Part shown: piece after piece, positions 25,153 to 35,069 of the stretch
Numbering within the stretch: position 1 is the stretch's first letter
Layout of the letters: each line of letters starts with the position of its first letter
From: Ruegeria sp. Alg231-54
GTDB taxonomy: Bacteria > Pseudomonadota > Alphaproteobacteria > Rhodobacterales > Rhodobacteraceae
DNA: 64,000 bases
Assembly: GCF_900143525.1 (NCBI RefSeq)
Contig: NZ_FREZ01000010.1
Location: 111,186 to 175,185 of the forward strand
Direction of reading: 5' to 3'
Position numbers and translations under genes: made by a program
Notes under the pieces: generated by a model
Database searches by the model: none
Seen by the model: the letters and a program-made list of their open reading frames with translations, nothing else
What the model was told of the DNA's origin: nothing

Positions 25153-26748
25153 TCAACTCTTCGCACGCGTCAGCTCGGCTGCGCTGTGTACGGGCGGAAC
25201 CGGGCCCCGAAGCAACATCAGCGCCAAAGCCATCCCGACTAGAGCCGCCACCGCAGCAACAAGCATCGCGCTGTCGAAGGCGTTGTCCTGCAAGTCCCTA
25301 AGGGCCTTAGCTAAAGCGCTGCTAGTTTCAGGATCCATTTTAGCGATCAGTTGTTGGATTTGGCTCGGCGTCCCATGGGTTAGGGCATGGGCCAGATCTT
25401 CTCGCTGGGCGGACCCGGCGGGCAAAGCACTCATGACCTCGGAAATACCTCTGCGGGTCGTTATTGCTTCGGCCAAACCTCCGACCACGGCGCCCAGTGT
25501 CGCGCCAAAATATAGGCAGGCGTTAATCACCCCGGATCCCTGCCCCACATGCTCTTCTGGCAACACGCGCAGACCGAGCCGGGGTAAAAGTGAAAAACAG
25601 ATACCTAATCCAATGCCGACGATCATCAGCTTCCACCAGATCTCGGCATATAGGGTGGAGTTCGAAGTTGTCATCAACAGCAAGAACCCACAGGCCATCG
25701 CCCCCAAGCCGATCACGATAGGCCATTGAAAGCTGTAGGGCGCCAGAAACCGGGGTGCGGTGACCGAGATCACGAACATGCTGAGGCTAAGCGGCATGAT
25801 CGCCAAACCTGCGCCGATGGGCGAATAGCCGAAGGCATCCGGGGATTGAACGAACGTGTTGAAGTACACAAAGAAACAGAACAGCGTGAAGCCGGTGAAG
25901 AACATGCCAACGGCGGCCATGAAATAACGCGGATGCTTGAAGTATCGCAGTTCGATCAACGGATCGTCGCTGCGGCGGGACACGATAACAAGGATGATTG
26001 TCGCAACCGCCGCAACACCCAGCGGCATCAATGTTATCGGCGTTGCCCACCCGCTACTTTCCCCATTGCTGAGCGCAAAGGACAGCGGGCCAAGGAACAA
26101 CAGCAACGCAAAAGCGCCCGGATAATCAAACTTCGCCCCGGCCTGACGCGTGTCCGGCACGTACCCACGTCGGCTGACATGCAGCCCAATCAGGAAGGCG
26201 AACACCAGCAACACCAAATCGGTCGCAAACACCGCGCGCCAGCTTATATAGTGGGCAAAGGCACCGCCGACGATCGGCCCGACACCAATGGCAAGACCGA
26301 CAATTGCGCCCCATGCGCCGGTAACACCGGCGCGCTGTTCTTCTGGTGTGGCGGCGGTGAGCAATGACAGAGATGTTCCAAACAAGGCCGCAGCACCCGC
26401 ACCCTGCGCCCCGCGCCCAAACAGAAGCATCGCGCCGTCTTGCGCAAACAGGACCGAGGCGGACCCAATTCCGAAGACAATCATACCAGCGAAGAACACG
26501 CCCATCTTGCCGGTGATATCGCCCAACCGGCTGACTATTGTGACCAGCGTGGCGCTGGCCACTGTATAGGTTGCCATCACCCATTGCAGACCGGATGGCG
26601 TCAAATCGAACTCAGCCTTGAGGTTCGGCAGGATGGTCGCAACAGCCGTTGTGTTAAACCCAACAACCATCATACAGATAGCCGTCATCGCCAGCACAAC
26701 GCGGGCACCCCCCTCATGCGATGGGTCAGAAGGCGTCTTGTCGGTCAT
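25153..26748 (-). CDS. MFS multidrug exporter, DHA2 (EmrB/QacA) family
   Basis: 531 residues with about 14 membrane helices, the hallmark of DHA2 proton antiporters. TTAVATILPNLKAEFDLTPS and RLGDITGKMGVFFAGM near helices 2-3 fit motif A, and GAIVGLAIGVGPIVGGAFAHYISWRAVFA is motif C, the antiporter motif. It probably expels drugs or toxic organics; the substrate is unknown. It has no adjacent EmrA-type adaptor or TetR repressor. Confidence 0.88.
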   Translation of the reverse strand: MTDKTPSDPSHEGGARVVLAMTAICMMVVGFNTTAVATILPNLKAEFDLTPSGLQWVMATYTVASATLVTIVSRLGDITGKMGVFFAGMIVFGIGSASVLFAQDGAMLLFGRGAQGAGAAALFGTSLSLLTAATPEEQRAGVTGAWGAIVGLAIGVGPIVGGAFAHYISWRAVFATDLVLLVFAFLIGLHVSRRGYVPDTRQAGAKFDYPGAFALLLFLGPLSFALSNGESSGWATPITLMPLGVAAVATIILVIVSRRSDDPLIELRYFKHPRYFMAAVGMFFTGFTLFCFFVYFNTFVQSPDAFGYSPIGAGLAIMPLSLSMFVISVTAPRFLAPYSFQWPIVIGLGAMACGFLLLMTTSNSTLYAEIWWKLMIVGIGLGICFSLLPRLGLRVLPEEHVGQGSGVINACLYFGATLGAVVGGLAEAITTRRGISEVMSALPAGSAQREDLAHALTHGTPSQIQQLIAKMDPETSSALAKALRDLQDNAFDSAMLVAAVAALVGMALALMLLRGPVPPVHSAAELTRAKS

Positions 26749-26829
26749 AATTCCACCCGAAAACTCATTGTTCTTAAAAGCAATTAATCAGCAGTTTAGC
26801 GATTTTTGTCGCTGCGCATAGGGTCGGCT

Positions 26830-27717
26830 TTAGATCCAGTAAGACAGAGCCACCGGCAGGACGATGATCGTGGCCAGCGTCGACACAAGAATGAAACCAG
26901 CAACATCCGGCCCGTATTCCGGCACATGCTGGTCAATGAACAGGTAAGTCGCAACCGAGGACGGCATCAGGCAACACAGGATCACCGCGCCGCGCTCAGC
27001 CCCGGTGAAACCAAAAACCCATACCAAAGCGCTGGCGATTGCAATCGCCATGACCAGATGCAGAACGGTCAACAGCACCGCCCGGCCCAGGCTTTTGATC
27101 CGCAACGTTGCCAGCGTATGGCCCAATGTCAGCAGCATCAGTGGGATCGAGAGCCCCCCAAGAATGTCGAAGGATTTTGCCAGCGGTTGAGGCAAGCTTG
27201 ATCCGCTCGCCATAAGGATCAGGGATAGGATCACTGCATAAATGATCGGGGACGTGACGAGCTTTCTGGGCGAAAACTCCCCCGACGGGATCCACATGCC
27301 GACGGTGAAAATGCTGATCAGCACCACCACGACAAATCCCATTGTATAGGCCATTCCCGCATCACCCAACGCAAGCAAGGCGATAGGCAACCCGATATTG
27401 CCCACGTTCCCATGCATAAGCGGCGTCAAAAAGGCCCGAACCGGCAGACGCATGGTTTTAAGTGCCAGAAATCCCAAAACTCCGAACCCCGCAATGGCCA
27501 GCGCTGCGGCCGTCATGACGTCCAGAAAGGTGCCTACCGCGATCTTGGTTGTGGACAGGTGCGAGATGATCAGCGTCGGGTACCCAACGCGCGAAACGAT
27601 CCCACCGATAACTTTGTTGTCGAACGGTGCCTTGATCGCGGCAAGAGCATAGCCGATTCCGGCGCAGATCAGCACCGGCAGAACCACGTTCAAAACGTTC
27701 AAAAACAGATGGTCCAA
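26830..27717 (-). CDS. AEC family transporter (auxin efflux carrier type)
   Basis: 295 residues, about ten helices in two five-helix halves. Recognisable stretches are VLPVLICAGIGYALAAIK, GNVGNIGLPIALLALGDAG with the conserved N-x-G-x-P motif, and a C-terminal AVILCCLMPSSVATYLFI crossover. Bacterial members export or take up organic acids such as malate or malonate. The start is TTG at 27717 after AGGGGAA. It is monocistronic. Confidence 0.85.
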   Translation of the reverse strand: MDHLFLNVLNVVLPVLICAGIGYALAAIKAPFDNKVIGGIVSRVGYPTLIISHLSTTKIAVGTFLDVMTAAALAIAGFGVLGFLALKTMRLPVRAFLTPLMHGNVGNIGLPIALLALGDAGMAYTMGFVVVVLISIFTVGMWIPSGEFSPRKLVTSPIIYAVILSLILMASGSSLPQPLAKSFDILGGLSIPLMLLTLGHTLATLRIKSLGRAVLLTVLHLVMAIAIASALVWVFGFTGAERGAVILCCLMPSSVATYLFIDQHVPEYGPDVAGFILVSTLATIIVLPVALSYWI

Positions 27718-27934
27718 CCGGTTCCCCTATTGCAAAACCCTGATTTTAACTGTGAAACAGCCTATTCGCTTTGGCAAGCGCGGGTCCTAACCGACCCAGC
27801 CGGTTGAGTTTTCCAAATTAGAGCCTGATATTGCTCTGCGCGGGCGCTTGGGGTTCTTCCCTTCCCGGCCTCCACAACATATAGTGGTCGGTAACAACGT
27901 GTGGTTAAGCACGGCGGGACGTGGGAATACAAGC

Positions 27935-28744
27935 ATGGCACATATTATCGTAGTGGGGAACGAGAAGGGCGGCGCGGGCAAATCGACCGTGTCGATGCAT
28001 GTAGCGACCGCACTGGCGCGATTGGGTCACAAGGTCAGCACACTGGACCTTGATCTTCGACAGCGCAGCCTTGGTCGATACTTCGAGAACCGCGGCAATT
28101 TTCTGAAAAACGCGGACCTGACCCTGCCCGGCCCCCGCCATCATGACCTGCCCGAGATTGATGCGTCCAAACTGAAGCCCGGCGAGAATATCTATGATCA
28201 CCGCTTGTCCGCCGCGGTGTCCGAACTGGAAAGCGACAGCGATTTCATCCTGATCGATTGTCCCGGATCGCACACCCGCCTAAGTCAGGTGGCACATTCG
28301 CTGGCCGATACGCTGATCACGCCGCTGAATGACAGCTTTATCGACTTTGACCTGCTGGCACGGATCGACTCGAAGGGTGAAAAAATCCTGGGCCCGTCAG
28401 TCTATTCAGAAATGGTGTGGAACGCGCGCCAACTGCGCGCGCAGGCGGGACTAAAGCCCATCGACTGGGTGGTTGTCCGCAACCGCGTCGGCACCCAGCG
28501 CATGGTCAACAAGGAAAAGATGCAGCGCGCGATTGAGATGCTGTCCCAGCGCATCGGCTTCCGCGTCGCCTCGGGTTTCTCCGAGCGGGTGATTTTCCGC
28601 GAGCTTTTCCCACGCGGCCTGACCTTGCTGGACCTCAAGGATATCGGGGTCAAACAGCTGAACATTTCGAACATCGCTGCACGGCAAGAGCTGCGCGACA
28701 TGATGAAAGAGCTTAACCTGCCGGGCGTTGAGATCGACTTCTAA
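27935..28744 (+). CDS. mipZ: Division-plane positioning ATPase MipZ
   Basis: 269 residues, ParA/MinD superfamily. The deviant Walker A is GNEKGGAGKSTVSMHVATAL, Walker B is FILIDCPGSHTRLSQ, and WVVVRNRVGTQRMVNKEKM follows. These fit MipZ, which forms gradients from ParB at the poles and blocks FtsZ assembly away from midcell in alphaproteobacteria. ATG 27935 gives the family start MAHIIVVGNEKGG; the upstream in-frame ATG is not conserved in type. Monocistronic. Confidence 0.93.
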   Translation: MAHIIVVGNEKGGAGKSTVSMHVATALARLGHKVSTLDLDLRQRSLGRYFENRGNFLKNADLTLPGPRHHDLPEIDASKLKPGENIYDHRLSAAVSELESDSDFILIDCPGSHTRLSQVAHSLADTLITPLNDSFIDFDLLARIDSKGEKILGPSVYSEMVWNARQLRAQAGLKPIDWVVVRNRVGTQRMVNKEKMQRAIEMLSQRIGFRVASGFSERVIFRELFPRGLTLLDLKDIGVKQLNISNIAARQELRDMMKELNLPGVEIDF

Positions 28745-29065
28745 CGGCCACGTTTGGACGTTCCAGCCCCAGCGCTACTATACCTCGCTAAAATCGTAGA
28801 TCGGGTGCGCCCCTGCCCTTTTGGGCAATGAGTTTTGACAATACCGGCAGCCTGACGCTTCAGCGTCGCGTTAAGGCTGACTCTGGATCGCCATTGGTTT
28901 CTTTATCAAAAATACAACCATCCAAAACACCTTTTTGGTATTTTTGATAATCCCAGCTATCTGCTTGATCTAATAATAGACAACTTTGAATGGATCAGGA
29001 TGTGAATTCCACACCAGGCTATCAAAGGACAGGACGCCAAAACGCGCGTTTACGGGAGGACAGCC
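28745..29065. other. Intergenic region between mipZ and the purine permease gene
   Basis: No gene is visible. It holds a small hairpin TGCCC-TTTT-GGGCA (28814-28827, possible weak terminator of mipZ) and a longer stem-loop CAGCCTGACGC...GCGTC...AGGCTG (28848-28879). It also holds the inverted repeat listed separately, and an AAACGCGCGTTT palindrome (29040-29051) just before the permease ribosome site GGGAGGA. Confidence 0.6.
28903..28950. promoter_or_regulatory. 13-bp perfect inverted repeat upstream of the purine permease
   Basis: TTATCAAAAATAC (28903-28915) and GTATTTTTGATAA (28938-28950) are exact reverse complements separated by 22 bp. The repeat lies 115 bp before the permease start. 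AT-rich spaced dyads like this suit a dimeric or tetrameric repressor more than a terminator, since no T-run follows. Its regulator is unknown. Confidence 0.55.
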
Positions 29066-30532
29066 ATGACCGATTCATCCATTGGGACGCCGGAGCAACT
29101 TCGGGATCCAAACTATTTTCCAGCCATTTATCGGGCCGTACCGCTGGGGATACAGCACGTGCTTGCAATGTTCGTGTCGAACGTTACTCCGGCGATTATC
29201 GTTGCCGGCGCGGCGGGTTTTGGCTTTGGCTCAAACAGCCCGGACTTTCCCGAGTTGCTGTATCTGATCCAGATGTCGATGCTTTTTGCTGGCGTTGCCA
29301 CGCTGTTGCAAACGGTAACACTTGGCCCGGTTGGCGCAGCGCTTCCGATCGTACAGGGCACATCCTTTGCCTTCATTCCGATCATGATCCCTCTGGTTGC
29401 CGGAAAAGGCGTGGACGGTCTTGCCGCCCTGTTCGGGGGCGTGATCATCGGCGGATTGTTTCACGCCCTGTTGGGCACGGTAATCGGCAGGATACGCTTT
29501 GCACTACCGCCCTTGGTCACCGGATTGGTTGTGACGATGATTGGTCTTGCGCTGGTAAAGGTCGGCATCGAATACGCAGCCGGAGGCGTGCCAGCCAAGG
29601 CTTCAGGTGCAGAAAGCTATGGCTCATTGTCCAGCTGGACACCTGCGCTGATCGTTGTGTTTGTCACCTTGGGGCTGAAGTTTTTCGCGCGTGGCATGCT
29701 TTCCGTATCGGCTGTCCTGGTCGGTATTTTGGTGGGCTATGTTTATTGCCTCCTGGTTGGGAAGCTGCCCGTTGAAGTGATCTCAGGCTCGTGGGAACGC
29801 TCGGCGGCTTTCGCACTGCCGCAGCCTTTCAAATACGGCTTCGAGTTCTCGTTCGCCGCAGTAATCGGTTTCTGCCTCATGGCCTTTGTGTCCGCTGTCG
29901 AAACGGTCGGCGATGTCTCGGGGATCACCAAAGGTGGCGCAGGTCGTGAGGCCACCGACAAAGAGATACAGGGCGCCACATATGCTGACGGTTTCGGCTC
30001 TGCCATTGCTGGTGTCTTTGGCGGGTTCCCGAATACCTCGTTCAGCCAGAATGTCGGTCTGATCGCTATGACCGGTGTCATGAGCCGCCACGTAGTCACC
30101 ATTGGTGCCATTTTCCTGATTGTGTGCGGTCTGGTGCCCAAGGTCGGCGGATTGATCCGAACGGTTCCGATCGAAGTGCTGGGCGGCGGCGTCATAGTCA
30201 TGTTCGGCATGGTTGTCGCCGCAGGCGTATCCATGTTGTCGGATGTTGTATGGAACCGTCGCAACATGGTGATCTTTGCGGTTTCGCTTTCGATTGGTTT
30301 GGGGCTTCAACTCGAAGTCATGAACGTGGCACCCGGATCGGCAAATGCGCTGCAGCACCTGCCCGACACCCTGCGCGTCCTGGGCGCGTCAGGCATCCTT
30401 CCAGCGGCGTTTATCGCTATTGTGCTTAACCTGATCCTGCCAGAGACACTCGCTGATGAGGCGACAGAAGAAGTCTCTGGGGGTATGGCCGGCCACGGGC
30501 GCGGCGCGTTGGTTAAGGACGATCACGTCTGA
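29066..30532 (+). CDS. NCS2 family nucleobase/xanthine permease
   Basis: 488 residues with about 14 helices. The NAT signature is FSQNVGLIAMTGVMSRHV (Q-N-x-G-x4-T-G); VETVGDVSGITKGGAG precedes it, carrying the conserved acid. VPLGIQHVLAMFVSNVTPAIIV is the first helix. NCS2 members with this motif carry xanthine/uric acid or uracil with protons or sodium. The longer AMTG motif and C-terminus favour purine substrates, but this is inference. GGGAGGA precedes the ATG. Confidence 0.9.
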   Translation: MTDSSIGTPEQLRDPNYFPAIYRAVPLGIQHVLAMFVSNVTPAIIVAGAAGFGFGSNSPDFPELLYLIQMSMLFAGVATLLQTVTLGPVGAALPIVQGTSFAFIPIMIPLVAGKGVDGLAALFGGVIIGGLFHALLGTVIGRIRFALPPLVTGLVVTMIGLALVKVGIEYAAGGVPAKASGAESYGSLSSWTPALIVVFVTLGLKFFARGMLSVSAVLVGILVGYVYCLLVGKLPVEVISGSWERSAAFALPQPFKYGFEFSFAAVIGFCLMAFVSAVETVGDVSGITKGGAGREATDKEIQGATYADGFGSAIAGVFGGFPNTSFSQNVGLIAMTGVMSRHVVTIGAIFLIVCGLVPKVGGLIRTVPIEVLGGGVIVMFGMVVAAGVSMLSDVVWNRRNMVIFAVSLSIGLGLQLEVMNVAPGSANALQHLPDTLRVLGASGILPAAFIAIVLNLILPETLADEATEEVSGGMAGHGRGALVKDDHV

Positions 30533-30545
30533 GCCAGAAACCATT

Positions 30546-30579
30546 GCTTGGGCCTGTTCACAAATGGATAGGCCCAAGC
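30546..30579. terminator. Hairpin between the permease and cyclase genes
   Basis: A perfect 10-bp stem GCTTGGGCCT/AGGCCCAAGC with a 14-base loop sits between the two convergent genes. No T-run follows on either strand, so termination is likely but not certain. Confidence 0.5.
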
Positions 30580-30609
30580 CGCAGTTAATTTCGGCCACGA
30601 AACGCAAAC

Positions 30610-31854
30610 TCAATCCCGTGCGTCATTCACTTTGTAAACCGTAAACAGTTCTTTCGGTTCCGGCACTCCACGCAGCATATAGCGACCGACAGAGACCAGT
30701 TCTGACGCGGCAGGTCGTGCAGCCTTTGCCACATCGTCCGAGATCAGGATCCGTTGCCCCAGCGACCGGTGCATTCCGGCAATCCGCGCGGTCTGGTTGA
30801 CGGTCGGGCCGATGACGGTGAAGTCTAGGCGGTTCTCAGAGCCGATATTGCCGTACAGAATCTCACCTGCATGCAGCGCCAGCGTATAGTTCGACACGGG
30901 CAGGCCATCGGCGGAACGTTGCGCGTTCAGTTTCGCCATCGATGTCTCCAATTCGGCGACGGCCGCCAGTGCCGCACGCGCGTCCGCATCGATCTCGCCC
31001 ACATCGAACATGGCCATTAGCCCGTCGCCCATGAACTTGAGGATGCTTCCATCGCATTTGTGGACCACGTCTATCGCAGCGGCCAGATACTCGTTTAGCA
31101 TCTCAATAAGGGCATCACCCGGCAGCTCTTCGGACAGGCTGGTGAACCCCTCAAGGTCAAAGTTCCAGATCACTGCATCGATCTGCTGAAGCGACCCGCG
31201 CCTGATCTCGCCGGACAAAACGCGCCGACCGGCATCACGACCCAGATAGACGCGCATAAGGTCCTTTGATATCCGCTGGTTGTTTGCAGATTTCAAAGCC
31301 AATCCGAGATGCGGCAGGGCTGTATTGATCAACGCCAGATCGCTGTCCTTGAAACCCTCGGGCGCGTTTGACGTCCAGGACAACAATACACCGTTCACCG
31401 CCTTTTTGGCGTCCTTCGGCTGATTATGAGTCGGAATGTCAAAGGACACACCCGTCGCGTAATATTCAGTGGCGCCATGTTCGCGCAGTTCATTCAGCAA
31501 GGGAAATCGGCTTGGTTCGTTCTGATCCACCAACCGTTCGTGCACAACGCTTTCGCCTTCGTTCAGAACAGAAAACAGAGGGCTAGCTCGCCATTGATCG
31601 CTGGGTTGTTCAGAGTATTCGAACTTTTGATATTCCCCGCCCTTGCCGTAATACCAGCTATAGCCGGTTCCGCCATAAATCGGGTGCAGGGTCGATTGGG
31701 CCACGTGAAATCGCATTAGCGGAACGCCCAGTTCCACCAGGCGATTGCAGTACTCCTCCAGCAGTTCTTCTTTTTCGACACCCTCAAGTCCGCGCGCCAC
31801 CAGCCAGTTGATCAGATCGCTTGATTTTGCCGTATCGGCATCCAAGGTCGTCAT
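30610..31854 (-). CDS. Class III adenylate/guanylate cyclase with N-terminal sensor-like region
   Basis: 414 residues. Residues 1-190 form an unrecognised, partly GAF-like region (CNRLVELGVPLMRFHVAQ, HPIYGGTGYSWYYGK). The catalytic domain has both metal aspartates (WNFDLEGFTSL and LKFMGDGLMAMF) and the transition-state Asn/Arg (GPTVNQTARI). The substrate Lys/Asp positions (ILKFMG, LDFTVIG) fit ATP. It should make cAMP. ATG 31854 follows GGGA; longer starts exist. It lies convergent to the permease. Confidence 0.87.
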   Translation of the reverse strand: MTTLDADTAKSSDLINWLVARGLEGVEKEELLEEYCNRLVELGVPLMRFHVAQSTLHPIYGGTGYSWYYGKGGEYQKFEYSEQPSDQWRASPLFSVLNEGESVVHERLVDQNEPSRFPLLNELREHGATEYYATGVSFDIPTHNQPKDAKKAVNGVLLSWTSNAPEGFKDSDLALINTALPHLGLALKSANNQRISKDLMRVYLGRDAGRRVLSGEIRRGSLQQIDAVIWNFDLEGFTSLSEELPGDALIEMLNEYLAAAIDVVHKCDGSILKFMGDGLMAMFDVGEIDADARAALAAVAELETSMAKLNAQRSADGLPVSNYTLALHAGEILYGNIGSENRLDFTVIGPTVNQTARIAGMHRSLGQRILISDDVAKAARPAASELVSVGRYMLRGVPEPKELFTVYKVNDARD

Positions 31855-31914
31855 GTTTTGTCCCATTTTTGTTCTGGGCTTCATCTGGGAATTGAGGCAG
31901 TAAATTACCAGTGG

Positions 31915-32367
31915 TCAATTCATATGCGCCAGACGCCGAAGCATTTTGCGCAACAGTTCTGCTTCGTCCCGGGAAAACAGGCCGGCAAGCTTTGAATCAT
32001 AGGCCTCGGCCACCAGGCGCAAATCCCTGTAAACCGTCTGACCTGCGGATGTCAGCGTCAATTGTTCAACCCGGCGGTCGGATGTGTCGCGATTACGGGC
32101 TAAGTATCGGCGCTGTTCCAATTTCGAAACTGCACGGCTGACCTTGGTTTTGTGAATTTTGGCGCGCTCACCTATTTCTTTCGCAGTCATCTCGCCGTAA
32201 TTTCCCAGATGAAACAAGACGCGCCATTCGGTGCGAAGCATTCCGTAACGGTCCTTATAGACCTGCTGAAACTCCAGCGAACTTTCTTCGGCTGCACGGT
32301 TCAGCAGATACGGCAGGAATTCCTGCAGATCAAAGTCATCTTTTTTGGCAGATTTGTCCTGAGTCAT
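31915..32367 (-). CDS. MarR family regulator, divergent from hmgA
   Basis: 150 residues with a winged helix (YGEMTAKEIGERAKIHKTKVSRAVSKLEQRRYLARNRDTSDRRV) flanked by dimerisation helices. The DxRxx wing is intact. Its start is 57 bp from the hmgA start on the opposite strand, so it probably represses the homogentisate operon and responds to a pathway aromatic acid. Such regulation is known for MarR-type proteins in aromatic catabolism; this pairing is inference. Confidence 0.88.
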   Translation of the reverse strand: MTQDKSAKKDDFDLQEFLPYLLNRAAEESSLEFQQVYKDRYGMLRTEWRVLFHLGNYGEMTAKEIGERAKIHKTKVSRAVSKLEQRRYLARNRDTSDRRVEQLTLTSAGQTVYRDLRLVAEAYDSKLAGLFSRDEAELLRKMLRRLAHMN

Positions 32368-32373
32368 GCTTGT

Positions 32374-32391
32374 TAGTTACAAAATCAACTA
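32374..32391. promoter_or_regulatory. Candidate MarR operator before hmgA
   Basis: TAGTT-N8-AACTA is an 18-bp dyad between the divergent MarR and hmgA genes, 6 bp from the regulator start and 33 bp from hmgA. Its length suits MarR dimers. The binding claim rests on position. Confidence 0.45.
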
Positions 32392-32424
32392 TTACTCGAC
32401 AAGCAGCAATTGGAGGAACACAGG

Positions 32425-33780
32425 ATGAACCATCCGACGGATCCGCACAAAATGACGCAAGCCGGCACGCCCGTTGGCACGCATGCGGGTTATATGCCCG
32501 GCTTTGGAAACGACTTTGAAACCGAGGTCCTTCCCGGCGCGCTGCCGCAGGGCATGAACAGCCCGCAGCGTTGCAATTACGGCCTTTATGGTGAACAGCT
32601 TAGCGGCACGGCCTTTACAGCCAATCCGCCCGAGCGCACGTGGTGCTATCGCATTCACCCGTCGGTCAAGCATTCGCACCGTTATGAAAAAATCGACCTG
32701 CCACATTGGAAATCCGCGCCCTGCGTTGACCCAGACGTGATCAGCCTTGGCCAATACCGCTGGGACGCAGTGCCTCATTCCGATGAGGGGCTGACATGGC
32801 TCACCGGTATGCGCACCATGACAACGGCGGGGGATGTGAACACGCAGGTGGGCATGGCCAGCCACATCTATCTGGTCACCGACTCTATGGAGGATGACTA
32901 TTTCTTCTCGGCCGATTCCGAGATGTTGGTGGTGCCACAGGAAGGTCGCCTGCGGTTCGCGACTGAACTCGGAATCATTGATCTGGAACCCAAGGAAATC
33001 GCCATTCTCCCCCGTGGCCTCGTGTACCGTGTCGAGGTGCTGGAAGGCCCGGCGCGCGGATTTGTCTGCGAGAACTACGGCCAGAAGTTCGAATTGCCCG
33101 GCCGCGGTCCAATTGGGGCTAATTGCATGGCCAATCCACGCGATTTCAAGGCTCCGGTGGCGGCGTTTGAAGACCGCGAGGTGCCTTCGACCGTGACGGT
33201 CAAATGGTGCGGGCAGTTCCATACCACAAAGATCGGCCAAAGCCCGCTGGACGTGGTGGCGTGGCACGGGAACTACGCGCCCTACAAATATGACCTGCGC
33301 ACCTACTGTCCGGTCGGTGCAATTCTATTCGACCATCCCGATCCGTCGATCTTTACTGTCCTCACCGCGCCCTCGGGGCAACCGGGCACGGCAAACATCG
33401 ATTTTGTCCTGTTTCGAGAACGCTGGATGGTGGCCGAGGATACGTTCCGCCCGCCCTGGTATCACAAGAACATCATGTCCGAGTTGATGGGCAACATTTA
33501 CGGCCAGTACGACGCCAAACCGCAGGGGTTTGTTCCGGGCGGCATGAGTCTGCACAACATGATGCTGCCGCATGGGCCGGATCGGGAAGCGTTTGAAAAA
33601 GCATCAAACGCGAACCTCGGGCCAGACAAGCTGGACAACACGATGTCCTTCATGTTCGAAACCCGTTTCCCGCAGCATCTGACACCATTTGCAGCCAACG
33701 AAGCCCCGTTGCAGGATGACTACATCGACTGCTGGACGTCGCTTGAGAAAAAGTTCGACGGCTCACCGGGCAAAAAGTGA
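32425..33780 (+). CDS. hmgA: Homogentisate 1,2-dioxygenase
   Basis: 451 residues, full length. [19 protein letters not shown] and [17 protein letters not shown] are the typical N-terminus. The iron ligands fall in [16 protein letters not shown] (His, Glu) and [12 protein letters not shown] (His). It opens the ring of homogentisate to maleylacetoacetate in Phe/Tyr degradation. GGAGG lies upstream of ATG 32425; the in-frame TTG at 32410 overlaps that site and is rejected. First gene of the cluster with fahA and maiA. Confidence 0.97.
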   Translation: MNHPTDPHKMTQAGTPVGTHAGYMPGFGNDFETEVLPGALPQGMNSPQRCNYGLYGEQLSGTAFTANPPERTWCYRIHPSVKHSHRYEKIDLPHWKSAPCVDPDVISLGQYRWDAVPHSDEGLTWLTGMRTMTTAGDVNTQVGMASHIYLVTDSMEDDYFFSADSEMLVVPQEGRLRFATELGIIDLEPKEIAILPRGLVYRVEVLEGPARGFVCENYGQKFELPGRGPIGANCMANPRDFKAPVAAFEDREVPSTVTVKWCGQFHTTKIGQSPLDVVAWHGNYAPYKYDLRTYCPVGAILFDHPDPSIFTVLTAPSGQPGTANIDFVLFRERWMVAEDTFRPPWYHKNIMSELMGNIYGQYDAKPQGFVPGGMSLHNMMLPHGPDREAFEKASNANLGPDKLDNTMSFMFETRFPQHLTPFAANEAPLQDDYIDCWTSLEKKFDGSPGKK

Positions 33781-33802
33781 CACCCTAAAGAGGTCTGAAT
33801 AC

Positions 33803-35059
33803 ATGTCATTAATGAAATCCTGGGTGGCCTCGGCCAATGAGGCCGATCACCCGTTTCCCCTGAACAACTTGCCGTACGGCGTTTTCTCGACCGAAGGCAG
33901 TGATCCGCGTTGCGGCGTGGCGATTGGCGACATGATTCTGGACGTCACCGCAGCCGAGGCAGGGGGCCTGATCGAACTGGCCGACGAGCCGCTCTTTGAC
34001 CTGCCCTTCTGGAACCCGTTGATGGAGGAAGGTCCTGCCGTCTGGGCTGCATTGCGCAACCGCCTGACCGCATTGTTGGCCGAAGGCGCCGAGGAACAGG
34101 CGCAGGTTGAACCGTTGCTTATTGCTCAGATCGACGCCGAAATGCACATGCCTTTTGCGGTCAGCGAATACACCGATTTCTATGCCGGACGTCACCACGC
34201 GCAAAACGTTGGCACCATGTTCCGCGGACCGGAAAATGCCCTTCCGCCGAACTGGTTGCATATCCCCATCGGGTATAACGGCCGGGCTTCTTCCGTTGTC
34301 GTGTCGGGCACCGATATCCGTCGGCCTTGGGGTCAGCTCAAGTCGCCCGATCATGACATGCCAGCTTTTCTGCCCAGCCGTCGTTTTGACATCGAGCTTG
34401 AGATGGGCGCGATTGTAGGTGCACCCTCGGACGGACCCATCTCGGTTCAGGAGGCCGACGACAACATCTTTGGCTATGTTCTGCTGAACGATTGGTCCGC
34501 ACGCGACATTCAGGCCTGGGAGTATCAACCCTTGGGGCCGTTTCAGGCCAAAGCCACAGCCACTTCGATCAGCCCGTGGATTGTTACAAAGGCGGCGCTG
34601 GAACCATTCCGCTGCGACACGCCTGCGCGTGAATTCGAGTTATTGGATCACATCAAAGACTGCGGTCCGATGCTGTATGACATTGATCTTGAGGTCACGA
34701 TGGAGCCCGACGGCAAGGACGCCACAGTCATTGCTCGGACGAACTACAACGAAATGTACTACTCGGCCGCCCAACAACTGGCACACCATTCGACCTCGGG
34801 CTGCCCGATGAACACGGGCGACCTGCTTGGGTCTGGCACGATTTCCGGTCCAACAAAACCAGAGCGGGGCTCGCTGCTGGAACTCAGCTGGGGTGGAAAG
34901 GAACCGCTGACGCTGGATACCGGCGAAACCCGCACTTTTATCGAGGACGGTGACACACTGACCCTGACAGGTGCTGCCAAAGGCAAAGGCTACATCATCG
35001 GGTTTGGCGACTGTGTTGGGACCCTGCTGCCCGCCCTTGAAAACCCATACACCCGATAA
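33803..35059 (+). CDS. fahA: Fumarylacetoacetase
   Basis: 418 residues. The catalytic region shows DFYAGRHHAQNVGTMFRG (His), metal ligands in FDIELEMGAIVG, and LNDWSARDIQAWEYQPLGPF. The C-terminus GKGYIIGFGDCVGTLLPAL is typical. It hydrolyses fumarylacetoacetate to fumarate and acetoacetate, the last pathway step. It begins 22 bp after hmgA; start 33803 follows AGAGGT. Confidence 0.96.
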   Translation: MSLMKSWVASANEADHPFPLNNLPYGVFSTEGSDPRCGVAIGDMILDVTAAEAGGLIELADEPLFDLPFWNPLMEEGPAVWAALRNRLTALLAEGAEEQAQVEPLLIAQIDAEMHMPFAVSEYTDFYAGRHHAQNVGTMFRGPENALPPNWLHIPIGYNGRASSVVVSGTDIRRPWGQLKSPDHDMPAFLPSRRFDIELEMGAIVGAPSDGPISVQEADDNIFGYVLLNDWSARDIQAWEYQPLGPFQAKATATSISPWIVTKAALEPFRCDTPAREFELLDHIKDCGPMLYDIDLEVTMEPDGKDATVIARTNYNEMYYSAAQQLAHHSTSGCPMNTGDLLGSGTISGPTKPERGSLLELSWGGKEPLTLDTGETRTFIEDGDTLTLTGAAKGKGYIIGFGDCVGTLLPALENPYTR

Positions 35060-35069
35060 GGAACTCATC

